A DNA stretch of 48,634 nucleotides, from the NCBI GenBank assembly GCA_947258495.1, contig CAMYIN010000059.1, positions 1-48,634 of the forward strand, read 5' to 3'. The translations under genes and the position numbers were made by a program. Origin of the DNA: an uncultured Gammaproteobacteria bacterium (GTDB taxonomy: Bacteria; Pseudomonadota; Gammaproteobacteria; Arenicellales; JAANXG01). The notes below the pieces were generated by a model. It ran no database searches. It saw nothing but the letters and a program-made list of their open reading frames with translations, and was not told the origin of the DNA. The stretch's first letter is position 1, and each line of letters opens with the position of its first letter. Below are positions 15,998-24,511 of this stretch, piece after piece.

Positions 15998-17192
15998 CCT
16001 GGTCACCGACGAGGAGTTGGTATTGGACGCAGGGATCCAGGGCGTTCACCAGCAGGTCGATGCGTTGCCTCAGTGGCGTGTCCGCGGACGCGTCCGTGCC
16101 CACCAGCCCCTGCACGAACGCGCCTTCGGGATGGAAGTTCCATTCCGTGGGCGCCAGGATCCGGTAGCGGGTTACCTCGCCGTTGTCGAATTCGACCCAA
16201 TGCGCTAGCAGGCCGCGGGCGGTTTCGACCGTGCCGAGGCCGAGGCCCGATGCGCCGGCGTCGGCCTCGATCCCCGCATCGTTGCCAAGCGCGTCGACGC
16301 AACCGCGCATCCGTTCGATGAGATCGTCGATGTCCGCGAGTCGGGCTATCAATCGGGTCAGCAGTCCTTTCCCGTGCTTTGCCTGCATCGCATTGACGAG
16401 CGGATCGTCCGCCTGGTGCGACAGTGCGCCGGTTTCGTAGATGCCGCCGAGATAATGCGGGCGGGCGCAGAACGACCAGTCATCGTCCGCCGACAACTGT
16501 TGCGCCAGAAAACCGCCGTCAACGGAGCGCGGCAGCGGCGCCACCGAGCTGTGGCCGAAGTCGGTCAGGCCGCGGCTGCGGAGATAATGCGCCAGGGCGG
16601 CGGCGCAACCGCGGCGCGTGTCTATCCAGCGGGCGAGGCCGTCGGCGTCGCGCGGCGACCGGCGGGTGTCCGGAAACAAGATCTCCGCGGTCCGCTGCGC
16701 CGCTGCATCGACCGTCTCCACGAGATATCGAGGATCCGGCGCCATGGGCGCACCACCGATGCGGTTCCACGACGTGTCCGCGAACATTTGCGTGCGCAGT
16801 CGCCGGAACAGTCGCCGAAGGTCGCGTATGCCCGCCAGGTCCGGTTGCATGTCGAGGCTTTTCGGCCAGTCGAGATTGATCCGCCACAGCGTCTGCTCCA
16901 GGGCCTCCGCAGCCACCAGCAGCCGGCGGGCCGCGTCCTGAGGCGCGCTCAGCGACAATCCCAGGGCGTTCTCCACGGCGCTCAGGCCGCACGCCGTTTG
17001 CGCCGCGCCGCACAGAGAAAACAAAGCAGGCAGCAAATCGAGCGCCTGCTGCAGGGGCCGGCCTTGCAACAACTCGCCCGCGTTCAGCGCTCGGTCGGAG
17101 CGCAGCCTGACGTCTGTCACCGTCTCCGCGTTTGTTCGGACTTGGATGTGCAGTCGACCTTCAACGCCATAGGTGCCGGATACTCCGTCCAT
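15990..17192 (-). CDS. hupK: HupK-like maturation protein, degenerate paralogue of the hydrogenase large subunit
   Basis: The 400-residue protein resembles a [NiFe]-hydrogenase large subunit that lost its metal site. LFSLCGAAQTACGLSAVENAL lines up with RICGVCTTVHAIVSVRAVENAL of the HybC product here. The first cysteine (C61) is kept but the second position is Ala. Near the C-terminus LDPCVQYQLLV corresponds to FDPCLACAIHM; again only the first Cys (C388) remains. HupK is known from Rhizobium-type hup operons as a scaffold for cofactor assembly, especially in air (family knowledge). It directly follows hybE (start codon abuts the hybE stop) and overlaps hypA. Identification rests on this internal comparison and operon position. 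Confidence 0.82.
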   Translation of the reverse strand: MDGVSGTYGVEGRLHIQVRTNAETVTDVRLRSDRALNAGELLQGRPLQQALDLLPALFSLCGAAQTACGLSAVENALGLSLSAPQDAARRLLVAAEALEQTLWRINLDWPKSLDMQPDLAGIRDLRRLFRRLRTQMFADTSWNRIGGAPMAPDPRYLVETVDAAAQRTAEILFPDTRRSPRDADGLARWIDTRRGCAAALAHYLRSRGLTDFGHSSVAPLPRSVDGGFLAQQLSADDDWSFCARPHYLGGIYETGALSHQADDPLVNAMQAKHGKGLLTRLIARLADIDDLIERMRGCVDALGNDAGIEADAGASGLGLGTVETARGLLAHWVEFDNGEVTRYRILAPTEWNFHPEGAFVQGLVGTDASADTPLRQRIDLLVNALDPCVQYQLLVGDQDA

Positions 17193-17693
17193 TCAGACCG
17201 TCGCGTGACCCCGCAGAAAATATCGACGCCCAAGGTTCTCCGGTGCCCCGGTCTGTTCGCGGTCGGCGGCCTGCGTCTGCGGCGATGTCAGCAGCGAGTG
17301 CAGACGCCGTTCCGCCTCGATCTGCGCTAGGGTCTGAGTCTTGAAGGCAAACATCGGCGAATGCAGCGACAGGCTCTTGTACAGCCCAATGACGTCGTCG
17401 CCGCCGTACATGAACTGCCACGTCCCCGACGGAAGTGCCTCGTCGGTCGGCGATGCAATCATGGAATAGCTCATAGGTATCTTGTCGTGCGGCAGCAGTA
17501 TTACGTTCATGAACCATGGGGTGATGAGGATACCGCACCAATCGTCGCGCATGGCGTGAAACCCGATCGCCTCGACCTCCAGGTTCTCGTTGTACACGGG
17601 CAAACCCCGCATATTCGTGTTACCGATCACGCCAAAGCGTGCGACCATCTCCGCGACCCGTTGCGGAAGTTCCGACTGTTCCCCATCACTCAT
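17193..17693 (-). CDS. hybE: Hydrogenase assembly chaperone HybE/HupJ
   Basis: A 166-residue member of the HybE family, chaperones for the hydrogenase Tat-exported subunits. Characteristic segments are LPVYNENLEVEAIGF, CGILITPWFMNVILLP and LPSGTWQFMYGGDD. No rubredoxin domain is fused and no hupI gene is adjacent. ATG 17693 is preceded by GAGGTGG and lies one base after the hypC stop. A slightly longer frame (from 17708) would overlap hypC. It is transcribed between hypC and hupK. Confidence 0.88.
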   Translation of the reverse strand: MSDGEQSELPQRVAEMVARFGVIGNTNMRGLPVYNENLEVEAIGFHAMRDDWCGILITPWFMNVILLPHDKIPMSYSMIASPTDEALPSGTWQFMYGGDDVIGLYKSLSLHSPMFAFKTQTLAQIEAERRLHSLLTSPQTQAADREQTGAPENLGRRYFLRGHATV

Positions 17694-17694
17694 A

Positions 17695-17958
17695 TCACGC
17701 CACCTCACACTCTGTAACGGAATTGAAGTCGTGCTCCATGCGTTTGGCGAGCTCGCGAAAAAGCCGCAAAGCCTCCTTCGCCTCCTCGGGCTCCAGTTTG
17801 CCGACCGCGTGGGTGCGGGCCTGCAGTATAAGGTAATCGCCGATTTCGATCGGTTCCGTCATCAGGCCCAGATAGACCTCGAGGGTTTCACCGAAGCGTT
17901 CCACAATCGCGCGGTTACCGTGTATTTCCACCACTTTAGACGGTATTGCCAGACACAT
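17695..17958 (-). CDS. hybG: HypC/HybG-family hydrogenase maturation chaperone (first copy)
   Basis: An 87-residue chaperone starting MCLAIPSKVVEI; after Met removal the conserved Cys2 binds the iron of the Fe(CN)2CO group and contacts the large-subunit precursor. IGDYLILQARTHAVGKLEPEEA is the usual second half. A second paralogue lies at 27332 before hypD. Being inside the structural operon, this copy is probably the large-subunit-dedicated HybG/HupF-type chaperone (inference from position). Confidence 0.93.
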   Translation of the reverse strand: MCLAIPSKVVEIHGNRAIVERFGETLEVYLGLMTEPIEIGDYLILQARTHAVGKLEPEEAKEALRLFRELAKRMEHDFNSVTECEVA

Positions 17959-17961
17959 GCC

Positions 17962-18462
17962 TCAGGCGACCTCCCGCGAGCGCGTGGATCGGTCTCGCAG
18001 ATCGACGCCCGCGTGCGCCAATTCGTCCACCACCATGGCCAAAGCGTCTTCCGCCGCGGCGGCGACGGTTTCGGAGAGTTCGATGCCCAGATCGATGTCT
18101 TCGGGGACAACGCCGACGATGACGACCGTTGCCGGATGCTCGTCCTGCAGCCGCAGGGTCGCGAGCACGTCGCACAGTCCGACTTGATGCGGCGAGAGCT
18201 TCGTCTGGAAAAACACGGGAACGTCCTCGCCGCTGATGCGGATGACCGACCCGGGTGGGGCGTCCGCCTGGACGGCATCGCAGACGATCAAACGCTCGTG
18301 GCCGGATATCGCGTAGAGCAGATCCATGCCCGCGGTGCCGCCGTCGAGGACTTCGACGCCGTCCGGAATATCGTAGCGGCGCAGCAAGGATTCGACGATG
18401 CGGACGCCGACGCCCTCGTCGCGGAGGAGGATGTTGCCAACGCCCAGTACCAGGATCTTCAC
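17962..18462 (-). CDS. hybD: Hydrogenase maturation endopeptidase HybD
   Basis: This nickel-sensing protease removes the C-terminal tail of the large subunit once nickel is inserted. The 166 residues start VKILVLGVGNILLRDEGVG, with the nickel ligand Glu in DEGVG. The other ligands are the Asp in VCDAVQ and the His in LSPHQVG. The GTG at 18462 is preceded by AGAGGG and begins 19 bases after the large-subunit stop. The frame is open further upstream, but that stretch is antisense-like sequence inside hybC. Confidence 0.95.
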   Translation of the reverse strand: MKILVLGVGNILLRDEGVGVRIVESLLRRYDIPDGVEVLDGGTAGMDLLYAISGHERLIVCDAVQADAPPGSVIRISGEDVPVFFQTKLSPHQVGLCDVLATLRLQDEHPATVVIVGVVPEDIDLGIELSETVAAAAEDALAMVVDELAHAGVDLRDRSTRSREVA

Positions 18463-18481
18463 AGCGCGCGCCCTCTGGCAG

Positions 18482-20188
18482 TCAAGCGGCCTTGACGCGC
18501 ACGATCGACCGGCGCTTGCTGTCCACCATGTGGATGGCGCACGCCAGGCACGGATCAAAGGAATGCACGGTGCGCAACACCTCCAGAGGCAGTTCGGCAT
18601 CCGCCACCGGGTTGTCCAGCAGCGCCGCCTCGTAGGGCCCTATGCGGTCGTCGTCGTCCCGGGGACCGGCGTTCCAGGTGGTGGGGACCACCGCCTGGTA
18701 GTTGCCAATCTTGCCGTTTTCGATCACCGCCCAATGAGACAGGGTCCCGCGCGGCGCTTCGTGGAAACCGAAACCGCGCACCTCGCCTTTGGGGAATACC
18801 GGTCGATTGAAGGTGTCGAAGTCGCCCTTGGCGATATTGTCCATCAGCAACTGCCACTGGTTCTGCAGCGACTCGTACAGCACCGCGGCGCGCACCGCCC
18901 GGGCGGCGACGCGGCCAAGCGTGGAATGCAGCGCCGTCAGCGGGATCTCGCTGCCGGCCACCTTGCCGGCGATGGCCAGCAGGCGGTGGAGATGGCGTTT
19001 CGTCGGCTCGTGCCCGGCGGCGTACATGCCGAGCACGTTCGCCAGCGGGCCGACCTGGGCCCGCTTGTCGTGAAACGTCGGTGCCTTGACCCAGGAGTAC
19101 TTGCCGTCGTCTTCGAAATCGGTGTACTTGGGGTGGGTCTGGCCCTCATAAGGGTGGCGGGCCTGGTCGCCGCCCTTGTATTCATACCAGGCGTGCTTGA
19201 CGCTCTCCTTGACGCCGCTGCGGAAGTACTCGTCCTGGTAGGAAGTGATGGCCTTGAAGCCGGCGACGTCGCCGTTGTCGATGTAGCCGCCGGGGAGTTC
19301 GAACTGCGTGCCCTTGGTGTCCAGCGGCATGTCGGGAACCGAGAGATAATTGGTGATGCCGGCGCCGTACTGTGCCCACTCCGCGTAGAGCGCGCCGACG
19401 GCGCCGACGTCCGGAATCAGGGCCTCGTTCACGAACTCACCGAGCTTGTCGATCTCGGCCTTGATCGCGTACAGCCGCTCCAGGGTAAGCGTGGACTGGC
19501 TCTCGGGATTGATCGGGTTCGCGACCCCGCCGACGGCCAGATTCTGGATATGCGGCGTCTTGGATCCGAGTATGGTCACGATCTTATTGGCGGCGCGCTG
19601 GTACTCGAGCGCCTGCAGGTAGTGCGCCGCGGCGAGCAGGTTCACCTCCGGCGGCAGCTTCATCGCCGGGTGCCCCCAGTAGCCGCTGGCGAACACGCCG
19701 AGCTGGCCGGAGCCGACGAAGGCCGCGAGCTTCTCCTTGACCTTGCGGATCTCCGGCACGCTGTTGTGGGAATAGTCCGAGAGGCTCGCGCCGAGCTTGG
19801 CCGTCGCCGCCGGATCGGCGCTCAGCGCCGAAACGATGTCGACCCAGTCGAGACCGGTGAGGTGGTAAAAATGGACGATGTGGTCGTGCACGCCGTGGGC
19901 GGCCATGATGATGTTGCGGATGTACTGCGCGTTCAGCGGCACCTCCATATCCAGGGCGTTCTCCACCGCGCGCACGGACACGATCGCGTGCACCGTTGTG
20001 CATACGCCGCAGATACGCTGGGTGAAGACCCAGGCGTCGCGCGGGTCGCGTCCCTGGAGGATGAGTTCGATGCCGCGCCACATCTGCCCCGACGACCAGG
20101 CATTCGTCACCTTGCCGTTTTCGACTTCGCAATCGATGCGCAGGTGACCCTCGATACGGGTGATTGGATCAATGGTTATACGGGTCAC
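18482..20188 (-). CDS. hybC: [NiFe]-hydrogenase large (catalytic) subunit
   Basis: Binds the Ni-Fe(CN)2CO centre and splits H2. At 568 residues it is of normal size for group 1 enzymes. The N-terminal signature is ITIDPITRIEGHLRID. The first CxxC pair is RICGVCTTVH (C60, C63) and the last is DPCLACAIH (C547, C550). A 15-residue tail after His553 is the expected HybD cleavage product. I start at GTG 20188 because GGAGG lies seven bases upstream and the codon follows the hybB stop by one base; the in-frame ATG at 20224 would lie inside hybB. It would travel through the Tat system bound to the small subunit, having no signal of its own. Confidence 0.97.
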   Translation of the reverse strand: MTRITIDPITRIEGHLRIDCEVENGKVTNAWSSGQMWRGIELILQGRDPRDAWVFTQRICGVCTTVHAIVSVRAVENALDMEVPLNAQYIRNIIMAAHGVHDHIVHFYHLTGLDWVDIVSALSADPAATAKLGASLSDYSHNSVPEIRKVKEKLAAFVGSGQLGVFASGYWGHPAMKLPPEVNLLAAAHYLQALEYQRAANKIVTILGSKTPHIQNLAVGGVANPINPESQSTLTLERLYAIKAEIDKLGEFVNEALIPDVGAVGALYAEWAQYGAGITNYLSVPDMPLDTKGTQFELPGGYIDNGDVAGFKAITSYQDEYFRSGVKESVKHAWYEYKGGDQARHPYEGQTHPKYTDFEDDGKYSWVKAPTFHDKRAQVGPLANVLGMYAAGHEPTKRHLHRLLAIAGKVAGSEIPLTALHSTLGRVAARAVRAAVLYESLQNQWQLLMDNIAKGDFDTFNRPVFPKGEVRGFGFHEAPRGTLSHWAVIENGKIGNYQAVVPTTWNAGPRDDDDRIGPYEAALLDNPVADAELPLEVLRTVHSFDPCLACAIHMVDSKRRSIVRVKAA

Positions 20189-20189
20189 G

Positions 20190-21347
20190 TCAGGCCTCCC
20201 TTGGTTGGGCGTTTCGAATGCCATGTAAGACCGGCAGTTTCTTGATGAAGACCAGGTAAAGCATGATCTCGAGGGAAATCACACCGATGGTCACCATCAG
20301 TTCCGGTACCGACGGAAAGTAGGACCAGCCGTTTCCGGGTTCGTAAGCCACGAGATAAGCGTCGATGCGATAGAGTGAACCGGCCGCGAGCAGCAACGCC
20401 GCGGCGAGAAACATCTGTGCCTGTTCAACACGTCGCGCCGGGGACAGCAGAATCACCGTCGGTACCACGAACAGCACCCCTTCGATCCAGAACATGAGCG
20501 CGTTCAGGTTGGCTTCGAACATCTGTGGGAAGTGACCGCGCAGCAGAATATCGGCCAAGCGAAGCGCGAGAAAGGTGGCCAGGAGCCAACCCACGATCGG
20601 GGACAGCTTGCTCAGTATGCGCTGCTCGGAGGGCAGCCCGAAGGCCCGGGTGACCAGCGTCGCCTCGAGGATGACGATGGCGTAGCCCATCGCAAGCGCG
20701 GTGATCAGAAACAGCAGCGGCAGCCAGGTGGTGAACCACAGCGGCGACAGCTGGGTCTCCATCACCAGCAGCATGGAACCCAGGGACGACTGGTGCATGG
20801 TCGGCAGCAGCACGCCGAGGGCGATGATCAGAAACATGAACCGCTGCAATTTCCGTTTCGCGTCCTTCAATCCCAGGCGTTCGAGAAATGCCGGCGAGAA
20901 CTCGATCCAAAGCACCAGCACGTAGGCCATGACGCACAGGGAAACCTCGAGCATGACCGAACTGGGCCGCATGTACCACGGCAGCAACAGGTTGTAGGCG
21001 TTCCAGTAACGCCCAAGGTCGATGATGACCGCGATGCCGCCGAGGGTGTAACCGAAAAGCCCGCCGAGCACGGCAGGGCGCATCAACGGATGATATTCCC
21101 CCTTGTTGAAGATATAGATCAATATCGCCATGGCGAAACCGCCGCATCCGAACGCGGTTCCGATGATCATGTCGACCACCACCCAGATGCCCCAGGGATA
21201 CCCCCCGTTGAGATTGGTGACCTCGCCGAGACCGAACGCGAAGCGCGTAGCGATGAAGTACATGCCGATGGCAAACAGCAGGGCCAGGACCATGAATGGC
21301 TTGGTCAACAGTTTGCCGCCCAGGGGTTGATACGGTGAGTGTGCCAT
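20190..21347 (-). CDS. hybB: HybB/NrfD-family membrane subunit of the hydrogenase
   Basis: A 385-residue integral membrane protein of the NrfD/PsrC family with about ten hydrophobic helices and no heme ligation motif. Segments include NGGYPWGIWVVVDMIIGTAF, GGFAMAILIYIFNKGEYHP and LPTMHQSSLGSMLL, all typical of HybB. It links the hydrogenase to the quinone pool. ATG 21347 lies five bases after the hybA stop, with an SD-like GGAGGAAT. The frame remains open far upstream on the same strand, but that part is out-of-frame hybA sequence. Confidence 0.95.
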   Translation of the reverse strand: MAHSPYQPLGGKLLTKPFMVLALLFAIGMYFIATRFAFGLGEVTNLNGGYPWGIWVVVDMIIGTAFGCGGFAMAILIYIFNKGEYHPLMRPAVLGGLFGYTLGGIAVIIDLGRYWNAYNLLLPWYMRPSSVMLEVSLCVMAYVLVLWIEFSPAFLERLGLKDAKRKLQRFMFLIIALGVLLPTMHQSSLGSMLLVMETQLSPLWFTTWLPLLFLITALAMGYAIVILEATLVTRAFGLPSEQRILSKLSPIVGWLLATFLALRLADILLRGHFPQMFEANLNALMFWIEGVLFVVPTVILLSPARRVEQAQMFLAAALLLAAGSLYRIDAYLVAYEPGNGWSYFPSVPELMVTIGVISLEIMLYLVFIKKLPVLHGIRNAQPREA

Positions 21348-21352
21348 CGTGC

Positions 21353-22348
21353 CTATTCCTCCTCCTCCTCTTGTTGGAGCTTCCTGGTGGTGCGATGTGC
21401 GAGGAAGGCCAATCCGCCCAGCACCGCCAGCGGCGCAATCATGCCCTTGTACAAGGTGTGCTGGACGCCTTCCGAAAGGGAGGACGGTGACGCATCGGGC
21501 AGCTTCGGTAAGCCCAGCTTCTCGTGCGGCACGCCGGAGATATAGCGGATCTGGGTGCCCCCCACCTCGGTCACGCCGTAGATGTGGGACTCGTATTCGG
21601 GGATCGCGGCCTCGTGGGTGGGCCGGTCTCCGCCCAGCCGTCCGCGTGGGAACTCGTACATATCGCCGGGTCTCGCGGCCAGGCGCCGTTCGGCTTCCTG
21701 CTGCAGCTCGGTAACGACTCCGAACAGCGAGGCCCCGGTGGGGCAGACGTCGCAGCACGCCGGGAGCTGTCCCTGCTTCTGCAGGTGTTCGCAGAACTGG
21801 CATTTGGCGATCTTGCCGAAGGCGTCGTCGAACTGATACTGCGGCACACCGAACGGGCAGCCGTAGACGCAGTAGCGGCAGCCGATGCAGGCGTCGGGAT
21901 CGTGAGTGACGATGCCGGTGTCCGGGTCCTTGTTCATGGCACTGACCGGGCACACCGATACGCAGGACGGGTCGACGCAGTGCAGACAATGGCGCTTGAC
22001 GAAGGCATAACCGTTTTCCGCTTTGTCCTTGTGTTCCTTGGAACCGTGGGTGTACACGCGGATGGTGTTCAGGGTCTTTCCGGAGATGTCCTCGCCTGCG
22101 TCCCAGGTGCCGGGGTTCCACGCGCTCAAGCGCGCGGGTTGTTCCACGGGAACGTCGTTGGCCTCCTTGCACGCGGTCACACACGCCCGACAGCCGATAC
22201 ACAAGGTCGAGTCGTAAAGCATGCCCAGCGCCTCGGGAGGCAGGGTCTTGTTATCGCGGCGAATGGCGTTGGCCGATTCCAGCGGCGCCGCGGCCGCCGC
22301 CATCGCCCCGGTCGCGCTCTTGAGGAAACGCCTGCGACTCTTGTTCAT
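21353..22348 (-). CDS. hybA: HybA-type 4Fe-4S ferredoxin subunit, Tat-exported
   Basis: A 331-residue electron-transfer subunit. The twin-arginine signal is SRRRFLKSATG at the N-terminus. Four cysteine clusters follow: CIGCRACVTACKEAN, CLHCVDPSCVSVCP, CIGCRYCVYGCPFGVP and CQFCEHLQKQGQLPACCDVCP. A C-terminal hydrophobic anchor (MIAPLAVLGGLAFLAH) precedes an acidic end. It carries electrons from the small subunit to HybB. Gene order hybO-A-B-C matches E. coli hydrogenase-2. The start at 22348 has an AGGGGG stretch upstream; the longer open frame upstream is antisense-like sequence within hybO. Confidence 0.96.
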   Translation of the reverse strand: MNKSRRRFLKSATGAMAAAAAPLESANAIRRDNKTLPPEALGMLYDSTLCIGCRACVTACKEANDVPVEQPARLSAWNPGTWDAGEDISGKTLNTIRVYTHGSKEHKDKAENGYAFVKRHCLHCVDPSCVSVCPVSAMNKDPDTGIVTHDPDACIGCRYCVYGCPFGVPQYQFDDAFGKIAKCQFCEHLQKQGQLPACCDVCPTGASLFGVVTELQQEAERRLAARPGDMYEFPRGRLGGDRPTHEAAIPEYESHIYGVTEVGGTQIRYISGVPHEKLGLPKLPDASPSSLSEGVQHTLYKGMIAPLAVLGGLAFLAHRTTRKLQQEEEEE

Positions 22349-22359
22349 AGCGCTGCCCC

Positions 22360-23532
22360 CTAGGCGTCGTTGGTTTCGGACGAATCGCTGCCGCGGTCGG
22401 AGGCTTTCATGTTGCGCATTGCCGTGGCGGCGGCGCCGACCACCAGACCGCCGACCCCGGCAACGACGGCGGCCGCCGCCGGCGAGACCCCCTCTCCCTT
22501 GGGCGCATCCACCGCCGGGAACGCCGTCGGCGGCGAGAAGGTCTTGACCTCGGCGAGCGCGTGCAGGGGCTTGCGGAAGCCGGTCTCCTCCATGGTGCAG
22601 CCGAAACAGGGGTGTCCGGTGCCGATGGGCCAGGCGCCGAAACCGACGTCGCCGAAACCGATGGAGGGGCAGTTGGCGTAGGTCTCGGGTCCCTTGCAGC
22701 CGAGCTTGTAGAGGCAGAAGCCCTGCCGGTGGCCGTGATCGCCGAACTCCAGGGCAAAGCGCCCGGCGTCGAAGTGCGGCCGGCGCTCGCAGTTCTCGTG
22801 GATCAGGCGCCCGTAAGCGAATTTGGGCCGGTTTTGCTGGTCGAGCTCGGGGGGCTTGTTGAACGTCAACAGGTACAGCACCGTGGAGAGGAAGTTGTAG
22901 GGGTTGGGCGGACACCCCGGTATGTTGACGACGGTCTTGCCCGGCAGCACTTCATGGGTCGCCTTGGCGCCGGTGGGGTTCGGATCCGCGGACTGAATGC
23001 CGCCCCAGGACGCGCACGAGCCGATGGCAATGATCGCGGCCGCGCCTTCGGCGGCCTCCTGCACGTGCTCGACGTGGGGCTTGCCGCCGACTTTGCAGTA
23101 GATGCCGCCGTCCTTGGTGGGTGTGCCGCCCTCGGTGACGAGCACGTATTTGCCGTGGAACTCCTCCATGATCTTGCGCTTGTGGGCCTCCGCCTGCTTG
23201 CCCGCGCCGACGCACAGGGTCTCGTGGTAATCCAGCGAGATCGTGTCCAGGATCAGCGCTTCCAGGGTGGGGTGGTAGGAACGCAGCAGCGTCTCGGTGC
23301 AGCCGGTGCATTCCTGGCCGTGCAGCCAGATCACCGGCGGCCGCAGTTTGTCGCTGGCGGCCTCCGCGATGCGCATGCCGGCCCCCAGGGGCAGTCCCAG
23401 GGAGGCGGCGACGCCGGCGCAGAATTTGAGAAAGTCCCGGCGCGTCAGGCCGCCGACGCTGCCCTCGTAGCCGTCGAGCTCTTGTTCTGAAAATTTATCG
23501 AAGTCAATGCCGGTGTCGTCGCCCGCTTCCAT
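22360..23532 (-). CDS. hybO: [NiFe]-hydrogenase small subunit, Hyd-2-like
   Basis: A 390-residue Fe-S subunit with a Tat motif TRRDFLKFC (about 30-38) after a long acidic leader. Proximal cluster motifs are ECTGCTE (C75, C78), GSCASWGGIQ and PGCPPNPYN. The distal His/Cys cluster is RLIHENCE, and the medial cluster region is WPIGTGHPCFGC. The two extra cysteines of oxygen-tolerant Hyd-1 enzymes, in CTCC and SWGC, are both glycine here, predicting a standard [4Fe-4S] proximal cluster and oxygen sensitivity. A C-terminal hydrophobic helix (VVAGVGGLVVGAAATA) is the membrane anchor. ATG 23532 follows GGAGAC by ten bases. It is the first gene of the operon, with an FNR-like promoter upstream. Confidence 0.96.
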   Translation of the reverse strand: MEAGDDTGIDFDKFSEQELDGYEGSVGGLTRRDFLKFCAGVAASLGLPLGAGMRIAEAASDKLRPPVIWLHGQECTGCTETLLRSYHPTLEALILDTISLDYHETLCVGAGKQAEAHKRKIMEEFHGKYVLVTEGGTPTKDGGIYCKVGGKPHVEHVQEAAEGAAAIIAIGSCASWGGIQSADPNPTGAKATHEVLPGKTVVNIPGCPPNPYNFLSTVLYLLTFNKPPELDQQNRPKFAYGRLIHENCERRPHFDAGRFALEFGDHGHRQGFCLYKLGCKGPETYANCPSIGFGDVGFGAWPIGTGHPCFGCTMEETGFRKPLHALAEVKTFSPPTAFPAVDAPKGEGVSPAAAAVVAGVGGLVVGAAATAMRNMKASDRGSDSSETNDA

Positions 23533-23568
23533 CAACGTCAGTCTCCGCGGTGGATTGAAGGTTGCGGA

Positions 23569-23611
23569 ACTGTAGGAAACGCGGCGCCTGCGGCGCATTG
23601 ACGATTGTCAA
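23569..23611 (-). promoter_or_regulatory. Putative FNR-type promoter of the hydrogenase operon
   Basis: On the minus strand, TTGAC-AATC-GTCAA (23611 to 23598) is a perfect inverted repeat with FNR-family half sites (consensus TTGAT-N4-ATCAA). TACAGT (23574 to 23569), a 4 of 6 match to a -10 box, follows after 23 bases. Class-II activation, with the site centred near -41, needs about 22. The implied transcription start near 23562 leaves a 30-base leader before hybO. The neighbouring gene encodes an FNR-like protein whose recognition helix has the matching E..SR residues. Confidence 0.65.
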
Positions 23612-23643
23612 ATTTTATCTACGGCAAAAAAGCGCTTATGCGC

Positions 23644-24375
23644 TCAGCCGACCAGCTGGGGACGGATCTCCTCCAGCAGCGCGTCGATGTGGGGCACGCG
23701 CACCGATCGGCCGGAAAAAAACGCGATGCCTTCGTTTTCCAGCCGGCTGATGATGCGCGATACGGTTTCGTGGCGGGCGCCGATCATGGAAGCCAGGTCG
23801 CGCCGGGAAACGGGCAGGTGCATGGTGTTCGCGCCGTCCACGGTCTCGCGCCCGTAGCGGTCCATGAGCACCAGCAGCAGATGCGCCAGTTTCGCCCGAT
23901 TGGACAGCGTGGCGTGATGTACCAGTTTGTCCTGCGCGGCGTCGAGGCTGGCCGCGGTTCGGCGCAGAAACTGAAGGCCCAGGTTGGGGTTTGCGTCGAG
24001 CAGCTGTTTTACGGTCCGGGCGTCGATGTGGCACACCTTGGCGGGACCCAGGGCTTCGGCGCTGCAGCGATGCGGCTCCCCCGTCAACACGGATTCGTAG
24101 CCGAGGGTGTCTCCGGGGTAGGCCAGGTGCAGCAACACCGAGTTGCCTTCCGCGTCCAGGCGCCGGATGGCCACCGTGCCCGCGCACATGCAGTGCACGC
24201 CGTTCCCCACCTGACCCATGGAGTAGATCGATTCCCCGGACTGGTACGAGTAGCGGGTCTGCCCGCGCGCCAGCAGATCGACTTCGTCCGTGGCCAACAC
24301 GCGCCAGTCACTGTGTTTGCGCATGATACAAGTCACGCAATCGAAGTCGGAACCCTTGTGACTGGTTTTTGGCAT
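23644..24375 (-). CDS. Crp/Fnr-family transcriptional regulator, FNR-like
   Basis: A 243-residue regulator with a cyclic-nucleotide-fold sensor domain (about 20-140), a dimer helix and a winged HTH. The recognition helix RRDLASMIGARHETVSRIIS keeps the Glu, Ser and Arg that in E. coli FNR (E209, S212, R213) read TTGA. C13, C16 and C114 (KVCHID) align with the FNR cluster ligands C20, C23 and C122, but the position equivalent to C29 is Ser22 with His21 beside it. A cluster with an altered ligand, a redox-thiol sensor or no cluster are all possible. It ends 111 bases before hybO on the same strand, with the predicted site in between, so it most likely controls the hydrogenase. Confidence 0.9.
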   Translation of the reverse strand: MPKTSHKGSDFDCVTCIMRKHSDWRVLATDEVDLLARGQTRYSYQSGESIYSMGQVGNGVHCMCAGTVAIRRLDAEGNSVLLHLAYPGDTLGYESVLTGEPHRCSAEALGPAKVCHIDARTVKQLLDANPNLGLQFLRRTAASLDAAQDKLVHHATLSNRAKLAHLLLVLMDRYGRETVDGANTMHLPVSRRDLASMIGARHETVSRIISRLENEGIAFFSGRSVRVPHIDALLEEIRPQLVG

Positions 24376-24511
24376 CGAATACGATGTTCCCAGTGGAGTA
24401 AGAACGCGGCGTGCCCCCCGGCTGGCCGCGTAGCTTATACCATGTCCGTGAACCCTGTGTGAACTCTGGGCCCGCGCTGCGCGCGGCGGGCAATTACCTT
24501 ACCATGATTGT

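Noticed and set aside
18398-20245. 615-codon plus-strand frame opposite the hydrogenase large subunit
   Set aside because: Shadow of the real gene caused by GC-rich codon bias.
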